From Actinomycetes bacterium (GTDB lineage Bacteria > Actinomycetota > Actinomycetes > Mycobacteriales > Mycobacteriaceae): a stretch of 64,000 bases of DNA. Positions 1-8,855 of the stretch are shown piece by piece (position 1 is the stretch's first letter; every line of letters starts with the position of its first letter). The notes under the pieces were generated by a model. That model did no database searches. It was not told the origin of the DNA and saw nothing but the letters and a program-made list of their open reading frames with translations. The translations under genes and the position numbers were made by a program. The DNA is taken from positions 62,001 to 126,000 of the forward strand of contig JAEZZR010000011.1 in NCBI GenBank assembly GCA_023418505.1, written 5' to 3'.

Positions 1-253
1 CCCGTTTTGCAATCCGCAAGGTGCGGCCACGGCTGGCACCACCTGCACCATAGGTAACGGAAGCGAACGACGCACCCAAGTCATGAAACGCTTCTGCCGC
101 GCGAAGGAGACGTTCTTCGGCTGCGTCATCGCGGGGAGGCATGAACTCGACCGAATAAGGGATCTTGCCAGGGCTGGGCAGCTGTAAGGCACGCGTAATT
201 GGCACCTGGAGACCCGGTTTCGGTTCCCGTAGTTCAGACGAAGAGTGCGACAT
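1..253 (-). CDS. metF: 5,10-methylenetetrahydrofolate reductase MetF (N-terminal part, cut by window edge)
   Basis: Reading the minus strand from the ATG at 251-253 gives about 84 residues that run off the left edge. The segment EFMPPRDDAAEERL followed by ASFASVTYGAGGASR is typical of actinobacterial MetF, which reduces 5,10-methylene-THF to 5-methyl-THF for methionine synthesis. The acidic residue of the EFMPP motif belongs to the (beta/alpha)8-barrel active site in the family. The gene is divergent from the prenyl synthase gene, as I recall it to be in C. glutamicum. Only the N-terminus is visible, so integrity of the rest cannot be judged. Confidence 0.85.
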   Translation of the reverse strand, partial: MSHSSSELREPKPGLQVPITRALQLPSPGKIPYSVEFMPPRDDAAEERLLRAAEAFHDLGASFASVTYGAGGASRGRTLRIAKR

Positions 254-481
254 GAAAAGTTATTGTAATGCAAAATCCAGATAAATCAGACTAAGCGGTC
301 TATATTCCTGGTGGATTTTGGTGACTTTTGGTGGCAGGGGTGGTTAGCAGCTGCCGTGGGATGGCGCCCTACCGGTACTACCTGTCGATTTACTCTGCTG
401 GTGGAACATGAAAAACTAAAAGCTATGGATCAGGGTGAAGGCCAGGTAAACCGCCAGAGCAAGGGCAATCAGACAGATCTA
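254..481. promoter_or_regulatory. Divergent promoter region between metF and crtE
   Basis: No convincing gene lies in this stretch. TATATT at about 301-306 would make a good -10 element for rightward transcription, giving a start near 311. An open frame beginning with GTG at 311 joins the prenyl synthase in frame, but its first ~57 residues look like translated non-coding DNA. A leaderless GTG start at 311 cannot be excluded. Confidence 0.4.
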
Positions 482-1594
482 ATGGGATCGGCGGATTCCA
501 CTGCCTCGATGGATTTGTCCGCTCTGCCAGCTGCCGTAACCGACCGCCTTGAGCAATACTTCAACTCCCGCGACGCCGAAGTTTCCGCCATCGGCGAGCA
601 TTACCGCAGGGTTGTCGCCCAGCTACGCCAGTTCACCCTCGGTGGTGGCAAGCGCATTCGTCCGCTTTACGCTTGGCTGGGTTGGCATGTGGGTGGCGGT
701 CCGCAAGGTCGCTACACGGACGCCGAGGATCCGGAAGCTGTGTTCTCCGTGGCTTGTGCGTTAGAGCTGATTCAGGCGTGTGCGTTGATCCACGATGACA
801 TCATCGACGCCTCCAACACTCGCCGAGGCGCACCCACTGTCCATCGCGTGTTCACCGAGCTCCATGCGGAAAACGAGTGGGCAGGTTCTAGTGAGCACTT
901 CGGCCAGGCAGTAGGGATTTTAGCTGGCGACGTGGCGTTATCCTGGGCAGATGATTTAATCTTCGACGCCGGACTATCCGCCACTGCTTTAAAGCGACTG
1001 CACGCGCCGTGGCGTGCTATGCGTACCGAAGTGCTGGGCGGACAGCTGCTTGACATCACTGCCGAAGCTTCCCGTGATTCGCGCCTAGAGACCGCTCAGT
1101 CTGTCAATCTATACAAAACTGCGGCGTACACGATCGCGCGCCCCTTACATATCGGCGCTGCCTTGGCTGGGATGCCTGCGGGAGAAACCGAAAAGCTCCT
1201 CCAATACGGCTGGAACTTCGGTTGTGCCTTCCAGCTGCGTGACGACCTCCTGGGAGTATTCGGCGATCCCGCCGTTACTGGCAAACCTGCTGGCGATGAC
1301 CTGCGGGAGGGCAAACGCACCGTATTGCTGAACACCGCCATTGACTACTGGCAAGACAAAGATCCAGCAGCCGCCGAACAGCTAAATCTGCGCGTAGGCG
1401 TTGCCACCTCGACTGCAGAAATCAATGAACTTGCCGAATTAATCCGCACCTCCGGTGCCATTGAACACATCGAGGCTGAAATAGATCGCCTCACCGCTGC
1501 AGGCACTGCCGCCATCGCAGACCTAGATACCGAAGACCACTATCGCGAACTGCTGCTCGATTTAGGTCAACGCGCCACCAAGCGGGTCAACTAG
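482..1594 (+). CDS. crtE: Polyprenyl (geranylgeranyl) diphosphate synthase
   Basis: Trans-isoprenyl diphosphate synthase that condenses IPP with allylic diphosphates. Diagnostic segments are GGGKRIRP, the first Asp-rich motif DDIID followed by RRG, and the second Asp-rich motif in QLRDDLLGVFGD; the aspartates bind Mg-diphosphate. The frame is open from 311; I chose ATG 482 because it gives about 370 residues, normal for the family, but ATG 425 or GTG 311 are possible and no strong Shine-Dalgarno decides. It is followed after 39 nt by a CrtI-like desaturase and later by phytoene synthase, so a GGPP product for carotenoids is likely. The C. glutamicum neighbour of mptA is IdsA, so this gene may serve both general polyprenol and carotenoid synthesis. 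Confidence 0.85.
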   Translation: MGSADSTASMDLSALPAAVTDRLEQYFNSRDAEVSAIGEHYRRVVAQLRQFTLGGGKRIRPLYAWLGWHVGGGPQGRYTDAEDPEAVFSVACALELIQACALIHDDIIDASNTRRGAPTVHRVFTELHAENEWAGSSEHFGQAVGILAGDVALSWADDLIFDAGLSATALKRLHAPWRAMRTEVLGGQLLDITAEASRDSRLETAQSVNLYKTAAYTIARPLHIGAALAGMPAGETEKLLQYGWNFGCAFQLRDDLLGVFGDPAVTGKPAGDDLREGKRTVLLNTAIDYWQDKDPAAAEQLNLRVGVATSTAEINELAELIRTSGAIEHIEAEIDRLTAAGTAAIADLDTEDHYRELLLDLGQRATKRVN

Positions 1595-1633
1595 GCGGAC
1601 TCTGGCACACAACCAAACCGCACCCCATAGCTC

Positions 1634-3394
1634 ATGAACAGCAGTTTTAAATTCACCTCCAGCCCGGCTGCCCGGCGGCGCTTGCATCCCAGTCAGCGCC
1701 TTAAGTCTTGGCGCTCCCTACTCCCGGCCAACCTTGCAGATTGGTCCAAACACCGCACAGTACCCCGCAACCTCGTTCCGCCCGGCGGTCACGTTGTGGT
1801 CATCGGCGCCGGTCTTGCCGGTTTAAGCGCAGCGTTGCACTTACGTGGTGCGGGCTACCAGGTCACTGTCATGGAGCAGGCCAATCAGGTAGGCGGCCGC
1901 TGCGCCACCGAGCGCCTTACCTGCCCTACACCGGACGGCAATTTGGAAGCTTCTTTCGATACCGGTGCCACGGTCTTAACGATGCCCGCTTTAGCAGACG
2001 AAGCCCTAGCTGCTGTCGGCTTAGACCTCGATTCCCTGCTTGCCGAACTCCCCGTTCCAACCAAGTTAGTCAAACTCAATCCCGCCTATCACACTCAAAT
2101 CCCTACTCCCGGAGTAGATCAGTGGCAGAGCTATAACGTCCCGGCAGATACTTCCGGCGACAACTTCCACCGCCTGCACACCTGGCTTGCCGAAATCTTT
2201 GAGGCTTCTTTCGACAATTTCATGGGTCGCAGCTTCGACTCCCCGGCCAACATGGTGGGCGATCGTTCCAGCCGCGCTGATTTGCTCCGGCTGCTTCGTC
2301 TGGGAGCGTTTGGTTCGCTAGGACGTGCCGTCGTCAAGCATCTTCCCAAAAACGTCGATCCGGAATTACGGCGGGTGTTTAGCTTCCAAGCACTGTATGC
2401 CGGGGTCGGGCCGGATCAGGCGCGCGCGGTGTATGGCTGTATTGCGCATATGGATACAGCGTTGGGGGTTTATTATCCGGTATCTCAGGGCGGTGCTCAG
2501 CAGGAACCACACTCAACGCCTACTCCCGGGATCGGCGCGCTGGCAGAGGCTCTGGCACTTGGGTGCCGGCAAAGGGGCATCGAGATTCGCCTCGGCACTT
2601 CAGTTCAGGGATTGCAGTGCGAAGGGAACCACCGCGTTACTGGCATTCACACCGCCGACGATACGGTGCCTTGCGACGCGATTGTTGCCACCGTCGACCG
2701 CGAGATGATCGATCATTGGCTCGCTACTTCGGGAGCGAAACCGCCGCGGCGGCTGTTGCGTCGTCAAGCATCACCCTCTGCAGTGGTTGCGCACGGCCTG
2801 GTTCCTAGGGAAATCACCGCAACCTGGCCGAACTACCATCACACGATCAGCTTTGGGCATAAGTGGGAGGAGACCTTTGCGGAGATTTGTGCGCCTGACG
2901 ACGGAAAACTCATGAGCGACCCTTCCCTATTGATTACCCGACCAGCCGTAAGTGATCCGCGGTTGGTGGTTGGCGGTGGTGCGCGTGGTGCCGGTGCCGA
3001 ATACGAACCCGTCAATATCTTGGCGCCGTGTCCGAACTTGGAATCTGCCCACCTGCCGTGGGAAGCTCTGGCAGCACCGTATCTGCAGGAAATTCTCGGC
3101 GAGCTGGAAAAGCGGGGCTTTGCCGGTGTGCGCGAGAACTTCCACACCGCGAAGATTGTGACGCCTGTGGATTGGCAGGCAGCTGGCATGACCGCAGGAT
3201 CACCATTCGGCCTGGCCCACCTATTCCGCCAGACCGGGCCATTTAGGCCGAGAAACTATTCGGCGGCGTATCCCGCTAATGTAGTCTTTGCTGGTTCCAC
3301 CACTGTGCCGGGAGTTGGCGTGCCCACTGTGCTGGTATCAGGCCGACTAGCTGCACAACGCATCAGCGCTGAACCCAAATCAGAAAGGCAGTAG
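1634..3394 (+). CDS. crtI: CrtI-like phytoene desaturase (FAD-dependent)
   Basis: A 586-residue flavoprotein of the phytoene desaturase/amine oxidase family. The dinucleotide-binding motif VIGAGLAGLSAALHL lies at about residues 55-70, followed by EQANQVGGRC. The C-terminus NVVFAGSTTVPGVGVPTVLVSG matches the CrtI signature that closes the FAD site. The ~50 residues before the FAD motif are longer than in most CrtI proteins and rich in Arg and Ser. Placed between crtE and crtB, it probably desaturates phytoene to lycopene or a related intermediate. Which desaturation steps it performs cannot be read from sequence. It contains several copies of the ACTCCCGG word. Confidence 0.82.
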   Translation: MNSSFKFTSSPAARRRLHPSQRLKSWRSLLPANLADWSKHRTVPRNLVPPGGHVVVIGAGLAGLSAALHLRGAGYQVTVMEQANQVGGRCATERLTCPTPDGNLEASFDTGATVLTMPALADEALAAVGLDLDSLLAELPVPTKLVKLNPAYHTQIPTPGVDQWQSYNVPADTSGDNFHRLHTWLAEIFEASFDNFMGRSFDSPANMVGDRSSRADLLRLLRLGAFGSLGRAVVKHLPKNVDPELRRVFSFQALYAGVGPDQARAVYGCIAHMDTALGVYYPVSQGGAQQEPHSTPTPGIGALAEALALGCRQRGIEIRLGTSVQGLQCEGNHRVTGIHTADDTVPCDAIVATVDREMIDHWLATSGAKPPRRLLRRQASPSAVVAHGLVPREITATWPNYHHTISFGHKWEETFAEICAPDDGKLMSDPSLLITRPAVSDPRLVVGGGARGAGAEYEPVNILAPCPNLESAHLPWEALAAPYLQEILGELEKRGFAGVRENFHTAKIVTPVDWQAAGMTAGSPFGLAHLFRQTGPFRPRNYSAAYPANVVFAGSTTVPGVGVPTVLVSGRLAAQRISAEPKSERQ

Positions 3395-3401
3395 CAACGA
3401 C

Positions 3402-4994
3402 GTGACTACTTCCCCTCACGATTCGCAGGCCTTACCCCGGCACAAGCGCGCTTGGGAATGGTTGCGCACCCCCATTGGTATCGGTACCGCTGGCACAGTG
3501 ATCATCGCGTTGGCGTCGATTGGTGCGGGCGCAGTTCGCTATCGCGGTGGTTTGACTGATGCTTTGGGTTTGAGCTTCCTTACCTTCGGCCATGGTTTTG
3601 CGATCTCTGAGCTGACGCTTTGGCTGGGTATCGCACTACTGGTTGCAGGCTGGGTACGGCTGGGAGTGCAGTTCTTCCCGTTGCGGGCCGGAGCTGACTC
3701 CCCGATCACTGACACCACCGCCGATTTCGCACCCCAAATGGCACGCATCAAACGTGCTCTGTGGCTCTGGGTTATCCCATTAGCACTGGCCGGGCCGCTA
3801 TTTTCCCGCGACGTCTACTCCTACCTCATGCAGGGCGCGATGGTCCGCGATGGCTTCGACCCCTACACCCAGGGCGCTGCCGTCAACTCCGGGCCGTACC
3901 TGTTGGAGGTCTCCGGCGACTGGCGCAACACCACCACCCCGTACGGTCCGCTGCACTTGTGTTTAGGTGAAGGCATTACGACGGTAGTTGGCAACCATGT
4001 TGCTGCCGGCGTCATTCTCTTCCGGATTGTCGCAGTACTTGGCTTTGCCACAATCTGTTGGGCAATTCCGCTGATTGCGAAGAAGCTCGGTGCTAATCCC
4101 GCCTTTGCGCTGTGGCTTGGCGTGTTGAACCCTGTGGTGATTCTGCATCTAGTCGGCGGTATCCATAACGATGCCATCATGGTGGCTTTTGTTAGTTTGG
4201 CTCTCGTCGTCAGCCTCTACTCCCGGAACTGGATTGCCCTGGTGGGCTCGGCGGCGCTGATCGGGGTTGCGGTCGCGGTAAAGGCGACGGGTGTGATTGC
4301 GCTGCCGTTTTTGGTGTGGATTCTGGTGCACCGGCAGCGGGCCCACAGCGCCAGCGACACCACAACAGCTACCCACCCAGTGAAATACTTCTTTACGCTG
4401 CTGCCCAGAGCAATCGTCGTCGGCATTGCACAAGTAGCCGTGATGCTGGCGACGCTGGCGGCGATCACCGTTGCGTCGTCGCAAACGTGGGGCTGGATTT
4501 CCGAAATCAGCGGCAACACCAAGGTGGTAAATCCGCTGGCCGCACCATCGGCGGCTGCGACGGTGATTTCGTGGCTGCTGTCGTACTTTGATGATTCGCT
4601 GACGTTCAACGTCGTCGTGACCTACACGCGCGCGATCTCCGCGCTGATGATGGTGCTGGGGCTGGTGCTGTGCTGGGTGTTGTTCCATCAGAATCGTCGG
4701 CGCAGTGTGGCAGGTATCGTTGCTGCGTACACGGTGGCGTGCGTGTTCAATGCCGTTGTGCTGCCGTGGTACTACGCCAGTGTGCTGACGCTGATCGGCA
4801 CCGTACGCCCTCGTCTCTGGGTAGTGCGGGTGACGGTTTTCGCCACGATCCTGCTGAGCTTCTCGTTCTCCGGCGGCGGCAACAACCGCTTCTACGAGTT
4901 GCCGTGGATGGTTGTGGTTACGCTAATCGCATTCTTTACTACCCGCTGGCTTACCGCCGAAAAATCTAGGCAGCCGGAATATGCCGCCAGCTAG
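3402..4994 (+). CDS. mptA: Alpha-(1->6)-mannopyranosyltransferase, MptA family (GT-C)
   Basis: A 530-residue polytopic membrane protein with around 12 hydrophobic segments. The loop DVYSYLMQGAMVRDGFDPY (about residues 136-154) and TTTPYGPLHL (about 178-187) match the GT-C polyprenyl-phosphate-mannose-dependent mannosyltransferases MptA/MptB, which extend the lipomannan backbone outside the membrane. MptA of C. glutamicum lies next to a prenyl synthase gene, which supports MptA. The GTG start at 3402 has a GAAAGGCAG ribosome site inside the end of crtI, and its last 14 nt overlap crtB. It is therefore translationally coupled within a carotenoid gene set, an unusual place for it. Confidence 0.8.
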   Translation: MTTSPHDSQALPRHKRAWEWLRTPIGIGTAGTVIIALASIGAGAVRYRGGLTDALGLSFLTFGHGFAISELTLWLGIALLVAGWVRLGVQFFPLRAGADSPITDTTADFAPQMARIKRALWLWVIPLALAGPLFSRDVYSYLMQGAMVRDGFDPYTQGAAVNSGPYLLEVSGDWRNTTTPYGPLHLCLGEGITTVVGNHVAAGVILFRIVAVLGFATICWAIPLIAKKLGANPAFALWLGVLNPVVILHLVGGIHNDAIMVAFVSLALVVSLYSRNWIALVGSAALIGVAVAVKATGVIALPFLVWILVHRQRAHSASDTTTATHPVKYFFTLLPRAIVVGIAQVAVMLATLAAITVASSQTWGWISEISGNTKVVNPLAAPSAAATVISWLLSYFDDSLTFNVVVTYTRAISALMMVLGLVLCWVLFHQNRRRSVAGIVAAYTVACVFNAVVLPWYYASVLTLIGTVRPRLWVVRVTVFATILLSFSFSGGGNNRFYELPWMVVVTLIAFFTTRWLTAEKSRQPEYAAS

Positions 4995-6003
4995 ACCGCA
5001 GTACGTCGACTACCCGGGTGCTGCCCAGGATTTCGACGCCTGCCGACGCACCACCCACCACCACGGCAAAACCTACGCCCTCGCCACCCGCATTTTTCCC
5101 CGCGAAAAACGCCAAGCGATCTATGCGCTCTACGCTTGGGCGCGGGCTATCGACGACATTGTGGATGGGCAGGCTGGCGCGCCTATTGCCACTACACCAG
5201 CTGCCGAAGACCACCGCGAGCGCGACATCTGGCAGTTACACCGCACTTTGGCGGCAGCCGTTTCGGCGCTTTCGTCCGCGCCCACTGCACCCCAATCCTG
5301 GGAGCAAGCCGACCGCATTATCCGATCCTCTGGCGTCGCTAGCTACTACCAGCGCATTTTGCGCCCCACCACCGCAACTATTGCCACCTGGCAGATCGAT
5401 TTTGCGCTTTTCGACGATTTTGTTGCTGCGATGGCTCAAGATCTACCAACCAGCGCAACTGCGAAAACACACTACCGCACCTGGGAAGAACTGACCGCGT
5501 ATATGTGGGGCTCAGCTGCCGTAATCGGATTACAGTTGCTGCCGCTGCTACCCACAACTCCGGGAGTGCAGCAAGAAGAACTGCCACCACATGCCACGGA
5601 GCTGGGCTACGCCTTCCAGATCACGAATTTCATCCGCGATATCGGCGAGGATCTGCAGCGCGGGCGCATCTATCTGCCACTGGAACACTGGGAGGCTTTC
5701 GGAGTCTGCCCCGAACACCTCCTGTGGTGCCACCGACAGCAGCGCGTCGACCAGCCGGTGCGGGAAGCCCTGAAGTATTTCATTAGCGTCAACCACGCGC
5801 ACTATCGGGCTGCTACTCCCGGGATTACAAAACTCGCAGGCAAACCAGGTGCTGCCATTGCCGCCGCCGAAGCCGGCTACCGACACATTCTCACCGAGAT
5901 CGAAAAAGCCGACTACAACGTCTTCGCCCGGCGCGCCATTGTCCCCCGGTGGCGGCGCCTCCAACTCGCAGCCGGCGCCGGACTCACACACGTGATCCGC
6001 TAA
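4981..6003 (+). CDS. crtB: Phytoene synthase (squalene/phytoene synthase family)
   Basis: A 340-residue trans-isoprenyl head-to-head synthase that would join two GGPP into phytoene. The first Asp-rich motif is in RAIDDIVDG, the second in NFIRDIGEDLQRGRIYLP; both bind Mg-diphosphate. ATG 4981 lies within the last codons of mptA (14-nt overlap), so the operon is crtE-crtI-mptA-crtB. There is no lycopene elongase or cyclase in the window, so the final pigment is unknown. The family also contains squalene and dehydrosqualene synthases; the neighbouring crtE and crtI favour phytoene. Confidence 0.85.
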   Translation: MPPARPQYVDYPGAAQDFDACRRTTHHHGKTYALATRIFPREKRQAIYALYAWARAIDDIVDGQAGAPIATTPAAEDHRERDIWQLHRTLAAAVSALSSAPTAPQSWEQADRIIRSSGVASYYQRILRPTTATIATWQIDFALFDDFVAAMAQDLPTSATAKTHYRTWEELTAYMWGSAAVIGLQLLPLLPTTPGVQQEELPPHATELGYAFQITNFIRDIGEDLQRGRIYLPLEHWEAFGVCPEHLLWCHRQQRVDQPVREALKYFISVNHAHYRAATPGITKLAGKPGAAIAAAEAGYRHILTEIEKADYNVFARRAIVPRWRRLQLAAGAGLTHVIR

Positions 6004-6063
6004 CTCCCGGACGGGCAGCCAGGCCAACGCCATCCGACGGCGAACCTCGTCGCCAGCTAAAAA

Positions 6064-6429
6064 CTAAAACGCACTTGCCTGGGCGCGGCGCATAACCTCG
6101 CGAGCCAAATGCCCATGGAGCGCATCTACCGGACGGCCTGGCAAGGTCTCGTCCTCGGTGTACAACCAGCGCAGTGCCTCCTCCTGGGAGTAGCCACCGT
6201 CGTGGAGCACCGCCAGCACTCCCGGAGCGAAACGGTTGACGGAAGATTCATCGAGCAGGCGCTCCGGAACCTGCGCCACCCCATCGCGCTGCACGGCAAC
6301 CAACTTGCCTTCCTGAATCAACGCGTGCACGCGGGTGACAATAATGCCTAGCCGATCAGCAACATCAAGCAGCGGCAAAGTAACGTCTTCGGCGGACAGA
6401 ACATCTTGGCACGTGGGAATCTTTCGCAC
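6064..6429 (-). CDS. Rv2175c-type DNA-binding protein, likely PknL substrate
   Basis: A 121-residue protein starting at GTG 6427-6429. The segment LLDVADRLGIIVTRVHALIQEGKLVAVQRDG is a winged helix-turn-helix of excisionase type, and the C-terminal half (about residues 60-115) matches the Rv2175c/DUF family. M. tuberculosis Rv2175c lies beside pknL, binds DNA and is phosphorylated by PknL on a threonine near its N-terminus; Thr6 and Thr17 here are candidates by position only. The gene is divergent from pknL and its 5' end sits about 75 nt from the pknL start, so the two share a control region. Target genes are unknown. Confidence 0.75.
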   Translation of the reverse strand: MRKIPTCQDVLSAEDVTLPLLDVADRLGIIVTRVHALIQEGKLVAVQRDGVAQVPERLLDESSVNRFAPGVLAVLHDGGYSQEEALRWLYTEDETLPGRPVDALHGHLAREVMRRAQASAF

Positions 6430-6502
6430 TCAAGTAACCTTACCTGTTGGACCTATTGGAAAGATACGCGCACAAGTGTGTAAGTGTGGAAAGGATCTGG
6501 CG

Positions 6503-8746
6503 GTGAAACAAGGCGACCTGCTCGACGGACGGTACCTCATCGGCGCCCCTATCGCCCGCGGCGGTATGAGCACCGTGTTTCGTGCCGTGGATACGCGCCT
6601 GGATCGCGAAGTTGCTGCCAAGATCATGGATCCGCGGTTCGTCGATGATGTTGCGTTTCGTACTCGCTTCGAACGCGAGGCACGTGCAGCTGCCACTATT
6701 AATGACAACACCGTGGTGCGCGTCTACGACCAAGGCACCGATGCCGCGGGGCACGTGTTTTTAATTATGGAGCTTGTCGACGGCGGAACGCTGCGCGAAC
6801 TACTCCGGGAGCGCGGCCCCATGCCCCCACACGCTGCGGTGGCGGTGCTGCGTCCGGTGCTGCATGCGTTGTCTTTGGCGCATGGCCGCGGGATGGTACA
6901 CCGGGATATTAAGCCGGAGAATGTGCTGATCACGGATCAGTGTGCTGATGGTGGGCGCGTGAAGCTGGCCGATTTTGGGTTGGTGCGCGCGATTGCGGAT
7001 TCGCATGTGACGTCGAATTCGGTGATCGTGGGCACGGTGGCTTATCTGTCGCCGGAGCAGGTCACGGGCGGCTCGATTACTCCTGCTTCCGACGTCTATT
7101 CGGCTGGCGTGTTGCTGTATGAGCTGCTCACCGGCCAGACGCCATTTAGCGGCGATCACTCCCTGGGCGTGGCGATGCAGCGCGTGCAGCAGCCGATGCC
7201 GCTGCCCTCGGAGGCAATCGCCGGTGTGCCGGCGGAGTTCGACCACCTGGTGGCACAGGCGTGTGCCCTTACTCCCGGAGATCGTTTCGCCGACGCCGGG
7301 CAGTTTTTGACTGCGCTTAACGACGCGGCCCGCTCACTTCAACTTCCGCCATTCACCGTCCCAGTGCCCAACCACTCCGCGGCGAAAACCGCGCTGATGC
7401 GGGCGGAAGGCTTTGCCCCCACTCCCGGAGTTGGGGATGGGGGTGCTGGCGCGCTCAATGAAACCCGCGCCGATCTGCCTGCCGAAACTCGGGTAGATGG
7501 TGGTGCGGCTTTCACGCCTGCTGTGGCTGCGGGGTCTACGGGGGCTGCATCTGCCAGGGCTGCGGGGTCGGCTGCACCCCAACCCGCACCTACCCCCACT
7601 CCCGGAACCGCCGAAACCGCCGAACAGCGCTTCCCGACTGCCGAACAGCGTCGCAAGCACGTCGAAAAGCGTCAACGCACCCGGCTGGGATGTGCCCTCT
7701 GGTTGATCATCGCGCTGGTCGCGATTTTCGCGATGGCTTTGGGAGCCTGGTGGCTCGGCTCCGGACGCTACGGCGAAGTTCCCACCGTCACCGGCATGAG
7801 CGAGCCTCAGGCGACCGCCGAAATCACGCAGGCCGGCTTCGAAGTCGAACGCCAGGAAAATTATCACGACGACATCCCGGAAGCGCAGGTCATCGGTACG
7901 GACCCGCCGGCTGGCGATAACGTCGTCCGCGGAAATAGCATCAACCTGCTGATCAGTGCCGGCAAACCGACCGTGCCATACCCGCCGGGAGATGGCTCGG
8001 CGTCGAATTATCTGCACCGCCTGCAGGAGCGCACGCTGGTGCAGCAGATTGGCGAGTCGGAATACTCCGACGAAGTGCCCGCCGGGAGTGTCGTCTCAAC
8101 CACTCCGCCGCCCGGCACGGTGGTTGATGTGGGCTCGACGGTCCAGGTGCACCTCTCGAAAGGCCCCGCCCCCGTGAAGATTCCATTCCTCCATGGGATG
8201 GAGCAGCAGGCAGCCGTCGACAAGCTCGAATCCCTCGGCCTGAAAGTCGCGCATTTTGAATACGAGTTCGCGCCTAGCGACGCCCCCGGCACCGTCCTGG
8301 AACACACTCCCGGAGCGGGCAGCGAGGTCGCGCGTGGTACCGACGTGACGCTGGTCATCAACTCCGGCATCGAAGTGCCGCGCGTGCATGGCAAGAGCGA
8401 GGCGGAGGCGCGCGAGATCCTCGAACGTGCGGGGATGCGAGTGACCGAGGTGGTCGAGACGTCGAACACTTCGCTGGCGGCGGGGAAGGTTGAACGTACC
8501 ACTCCCGGAGCTGGCGACGTCTTCGATCCCGAAAATCCCGAAGTGACGTTATACGTCTCCAACCGGGTGGAAGTGCCGAATCTGCTGGGCAAGAACGTGG
8601 ATGAGGCCCGGGAGCTGCTGGAAGAACGCGGGCTGCGGCTGGATGTGTCGAATACGGCAACCGACGACGATATTGTCTTCACGCAATCCCCACTCCCGGG
8701 GCGCAAGGTCAGCGCCGGAGATACGGTGCGGGTGCGGGGGATCTGA
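6503..8746 (+). CDS. pknL: Membrane Ser/Thr protein kinase PknL with PASTA repeats
   Basis: I chose GTG 6503 because AAAGGA lies 8 nt upstream and the kinase domain begins at once; the frame is open further upstream to 6335. That gives about 747 residues. The Hanks-type kinase shows the Gly loop GAPIARGGMSTVF (about 13-25), the AAK lysine near 40, HRDIKPEN near 133 and DFG near 157. A Pro/Ala/Thr-rich linker is followed by one membrane helix (about 394-416) and five extracellular PASTA-like repeats beginning VPTVTG, VPYPPG, IPFLHG, VPRVHG and VPNLLG. PASTA domains bind muropeptides or lipid II in related kinases. Mycobacterial PknL lacks PASTA repeats, whereas corynebacterial PknL has them. 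Many copies of the ACTCCCGG word lie in the linker and PASTA part. Confidence 0.9.
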   Translation: MKQGDLLDGRYLIGAPIARGGMSTVFRAVDTRLDREVAAKIMDPRFVDDVAFRTRFEREARAAATINDNTVVRVYDQGTDAAGHVFLIMELVDGGTLRELLRERGPMPPHAAVAVLRPVLHALSLAHGRGMVHRDIKPENVLITDQCADGGRVKLADFGLVRAIADSHVTSNSVIVGTVAYLSPEQVTGGSITPASDVYSAGVLLYELLTGQTPFSGDHSLGVAMQRVQQPMPLPSEAIAGVPAEFDHLVAQACALTPGDRFADAGQFLTALNDAARSLQLPPFTVPVPNHSAAKTALMRAEGFAPTPGVGDGGAGALNETRADLPAETRVDGGAAFTPAVAAGSTGAASARAAGSAAPQPAPTPTPGTAETAEQRFPTAEQRRKHVEKRQRTRLGCALWLIIALVAIFAMALGAWWLGSGRYGEVPTVTGMSEPQATAEITQAGFEVERQENYHDDIPEAQVIGTDPPAGDNVVRGNSINLLISAGKPTVPYPPGDGSASNYLHRLQERTLVQQIGESEYSDEVPAGSVVSTTPPPGTVVDVGSTVQVHLSKGPAPVKIPFLHGMEQQAAVDKLESLGLKVAHFEYEFAPSDAPGTVLEHTPGAGSEVARGTDVTLVINSGIEVPRVHGKSEAEAREILERAGMRVTEVVETSNTSLAAGKVERTTPGAGDVFDPENPEVTLYVSNRVEVPNLLGKNVDEARELLEERGLRLDVSNTATDDDIVFTQSPLPGRKVSAGDTVRVRGI

Positions 8747-8788
8747 ACCACAACCGCCGCCACTTTGACAAGCCCCATCCGGGGGTAT

Positions 8789-8812
8789 GTGGATAAGTCG
8801 AAAAGTAATCCA
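8789..8812. other. Short inverted repeat between pknL and the HNH gene
   Basis: GTGGAT and ATCCAC arms flank a 12-nt centre. It may be a weak hairpin or an operator for the downstream gene; there is no U-tract. Confidence 0.25.
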
Positions 8813-8855
8813 CAAGCAGCAATTTTGGCCTTGCCAGTCTGTTGCGCGTGCTCCT

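Noticed and set aside
7334..8017. Long minus-strand open frame of 227 residues under pknL
   Set aside because: It lies antisense to the clearly real kinase linker and PASTA region, has Arg/Gly-rich low-complexity composition and no start signal; a high-GC shadow.
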